Source: Acidobacteriota bacterium
GTDB lineage: Bacteria > Acidobacteriota > Terriglobia > Terriglobales > Acidobacteriaceae
Reading direction: 5' to 3'
DNA length: 7,824 nucleotides
Assembly: GCA_021781255.1 (NCBI GenBank)
Contig: JAJXXG010000268.1
Span: 1 to 7,824, forward strand
The notes under the pieces are model-generated. The model was not told the DNA's origin. It made no database searches and saw only the letters and a list, made by a program, of their open reading frames with translations. The position numbers and the translations under genes are program-made. Below, one piece after another: positions 6,591 through 7,824 of this stretch. Each line of letters begins with the position of its first letter. Positions within the stretch are counted from its first letter, which is position 1.

Positions 6591-6596
6591 TATAAT
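6591..6596 (+). promoter_or_regulatory. Perfect TATAAT, possible -10 for the TadG-like gene
   Basis: TATAAT at 6591-6596 lies in AT-rich sequence 241 bases before the TadG-like start. No good -35 stands at 17 bases; the nearest TTGCTA (6564-6569) is 21 bases away. If used, the transcript would have a long leader that contains the stem and T run at 6712-6767. Confidence 0.25.
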
Positions 6597-6711
6597 GACG
6601 GGGATTGATATCCGCGGGCAATTGATTTCAGGGTCGTTACCGATAGTGAGGTTTGATTTTCGGTTGTGCTTTCCGGGTCAGTTTTCTCGAAGCCGTTCAG
6701 CGTTTAACGCA

Positions 6712-6767
6712 GCGGGATAAACCCGGCATACGGAGTTCTTTTATCAGGCACCCGCGTTTTTTGTTTT
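6712..6767 (+). terminator. Stem followed by T run: terminator or attenuator candidate
   Basis: GCGG (6712-6715) and GATAAA (6716-6721) can pair with TTTATC (6740-6745) and CCGC (6752-6755), with a six-base bulge on the 3' side. The stem is followed at once by G, six T, G and four T (6756-6767). A smaller hairpin CGGG/CCCG (6713-6716 with 6722-6725) competes for the same bases. The T run makes this the only place in the window resembling an intrinsic terminator. It stands 70 bases before the TadG-like ATG, so it could end an upstream transcript or act within the leader. The stem is not strong. Confidence 0.35.
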
Positions 6768-6837
6768 GGGCCACAATCGGCTGACGAGCAAAGTTTCTCA
6801 CGGCAAAGACGCTCGAATTGGCGGGCAGGGGGAGTCA

Positions 6838-7824
6838 ATGGACTTCAGGAAAAGTGAAAGTGGCAACGTCCTGGTCGTGACCGCACTGTGCATGACCGTT
6901 CTGATGGGTTTCGCAGGGATGGCGGTCGATGTTGGGATGGCTTACCACACGCGCCAGAGGGTACAAATCGCGGCGGACGCCGGCGCGATAGCGGCCGCAC
7001 TCAGCAACTTCAACGGCGGAAGCGGGACAGCCGCGGCCTATACGGCTGTCCAACAAAACGGATACCCAGGCACGAGCACGGACGTCACAGTCACCTACCC
7101 GGTTTCGTTCAATGGGATAAACGGGTTCACTCAAGTCACGGTGGTCGAGCCGAGGCTCACAAGTTTTATGCGCGTTTTCGGGTTCAACCTGCTCTCGGTG
7201 TCTGCTACCGCTGTTGCCGGACCTGCGCTTGTCGGCAGCGGGTGCATGGACCTGACAGGAACCACTGGAACCGACTTCAATTTCAGCGGTTCAAACTACC
7301 TCAACCTGAATTGCGGCATCTACGTCGCTTCCAGCAGTAACAATGCCGTCAACGTGCAGGACTGTGGAGGGAGCAACAAGACCACCTACACATATCTCGA
7401 AATCCTTGGAGGTATTAGCCAGCATGGGGGCTGCAATTATCCCGCGGTGACAGGCGTTCAGCCCAATACGAACTTCTGGGGCAACCAGACCGGACCGAGC
7501 ATACCTGGTGACTGCAGTCCAGGTCACACCTTTCCCCTTTCGGGCACAGCCCCGATCACGATCACAGGCTCTAATGTCTCCACTTACAGCGACTCGGCCA
7601 CAAACGGTGTGGTCTGCTTTACAAGCCCGGTCACCCTTGGCGGAGGCGCCGGCGACCAGGTAAATTTTTCCGGTTCGCCTGGAGGCGTGGTTTACGTCTT
7701 TGAGAACGGCGTGACAATCGCCGGCAACTCGAGCGTGCAATTCGGCATGGGCGGTTGCACCGTCTCCGGATCCTCTGCTACCTGCACCACGAGTGCCGGC
7801 GCCGTGATGGAGATCACCTGCCCA
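6838..7824 (+). CDS. TadE/TadG-like pilus-assembly protein, N-terminal part (cut by window edge)
   Basis: The frame runs 329 codons to the window edge without a stop, so the C-terminus is missing. Residues 9-54 are the classic TadG-like N-terminus: GN, one hydrophobic membrane segment (about 11-33) ending in AVDVGMAY, then TRQRVQIAADAGAIAAA. Such proteins are anchored by this helix with the rest exported. Residues 106-128 with LTSFMRVFGF and VSATAVAG are also characteristic. After about residue 133 comes a Gly, Ser, Thr and Asn-rich region with nine cysteines (136 to 328) and the word NFSGS twice (148-152 and 276-280), suggesting an extracytoplasmic beta-rich, perhaps beta-helical, fold. The start has AGGGGGAG (6827-6834) close before it. 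No other tad gene is in view, so its role in a Flp/Tad pilus or as a stand-alone surface protein is open. Confidence 0.85.
   Translation, partial: MDFRKSESGNVLVVTALCMTVLMGFAGMAVDVGMAYHTRQRVQIAADAGAIAAALSNFNGGSGTAAAYTAVQQNGYPGTSTDVTVTYPVSFNGINGFTQVTVVEPRLTSFMRVFGFNLLSVSATAVAGPALVGSGCMDLTGTTGTDFNFSGSNYLNLNCGIYVASSSNNAVNVQDCGGSNKTTYTYLEILGGISQHGGCNYPAVTGVQPNTNFWGNQTGPSIPGDCSPGHTFPLSGTAPITITGSNVSTYSDSATNGVVCFTSPVTLGGGAGDQVNFSGSPGGVVYVFENGVTIAGNSSVQFGMGGCTVSGSSATCTTSAGAVMEITCP

Larger units (their letters stand above)
6100..6837. other. Long intergenic region before the TadG-like gene
   Basis: This 738-base gap contains no complete gene that I recognise. From about 6410 on it is visibly more AT-rich than the rest of the window. 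It holds a strong Shine-Dalgarno with a short frame (6199-6255), a coding-like stretch without a recognisable family (6287-6535), two copies of GCTATCAT (6147-6154 and 6565-6572), a TATAAT (6591-6596) and a stem followed by T residues (6712-6767). A 41-codon frame at 6595-6720 has GGAG seven bases before its ATG, but it overlaps the promoter-like hexamer and ends inside the stem, so I do not call it a gene. Confidence 0.6.

Noticed and set aside
6780..6837. Cyclic di-GMP riboswitch before the TadG-like gene
   Set aside because: Words such as GCAAAG and GGCAAAGACGC recall the aptamer, but the conserved order and the paired stems do not fit.
6888..7340. Forward 150-codon frame and reverse 149-codon frame (7291-7740) over the TadG-like gene
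   Set aside because: The frame from 6838 gives the clear TadG N-terminus and is open to the edge; these two are its shadows.

Overview
The window reads as a chromosomal segment of a GC-rich, free-living Gram-negative bacterium. The best guess is an acidobacterium (Terriglobia-like). This rests on the overall look of the alanine dehydrogenase, GlpD and TadG-like proteins and on an intergenic hairpin built around CATGGGGCACC. It is an impression from memory, not a search. There is no rRNA, tRNA, CRISPR array, insertion sequence or phage gene. Five complete genes and one gene cut by the right edge are well supported.

Layout: 1-340 is non-coding and holds a perfect 10-bp hairpin (58-83). 341-1522 (+) is an FMN-dependent alpha-hydroxy-acid oxidase/dehydrogenase of the lactate/glycolate family. 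It converges on an Lrp/AsnC-type regulator (1618-2154, -). The regulator is divergent from alanine dehydrogenase ald (2355-3470, +), an arrangement like aldR-ald in mycobacteria. The 200-bp divergent region has an AT-rich imperfect inverted repeat that could be the operator. Near ald it also has two mutually exclusive hairpins and a seven-codon reading frame whose stop runs into the ald ribosome-binding site. glpD follows 52 bases later, starting at a GTG (3523-5106, +), and converges with a diacylglycerol-kinase-family lipid kinase (5137-6099, -). 6100-6837 is a long, more AT-rich stretch with a short reading frame behind a strong Shine-Dalgarno, a possible decayed coding piece, promoter-like elements and a terminator-like stem with a T run. 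From 6838 to the edge runs the N-terminal part of a TadE/TadG-like pilus-assembly or secreted protein with a cysteine-rich extension.

Working together: the oxidase (2-hydroxy acid to 2-oxo acid), Ald (alanine to pyruvate plus ammonia) and GlpD (glycerol 3-phosphate to dihydroxyacetone phosphate) all feed small carbon compounds into central metabolism and, through FMN, NADH and FAD, into respiration. The Lrp-type protein probably senses an amino acid and controls ald. The lipid kinase and the TadG-like protein look like separate neighbours. No clearly new multi-gene system is visible. The most original signals are in the ald leader and in the 6100-6837 gap.
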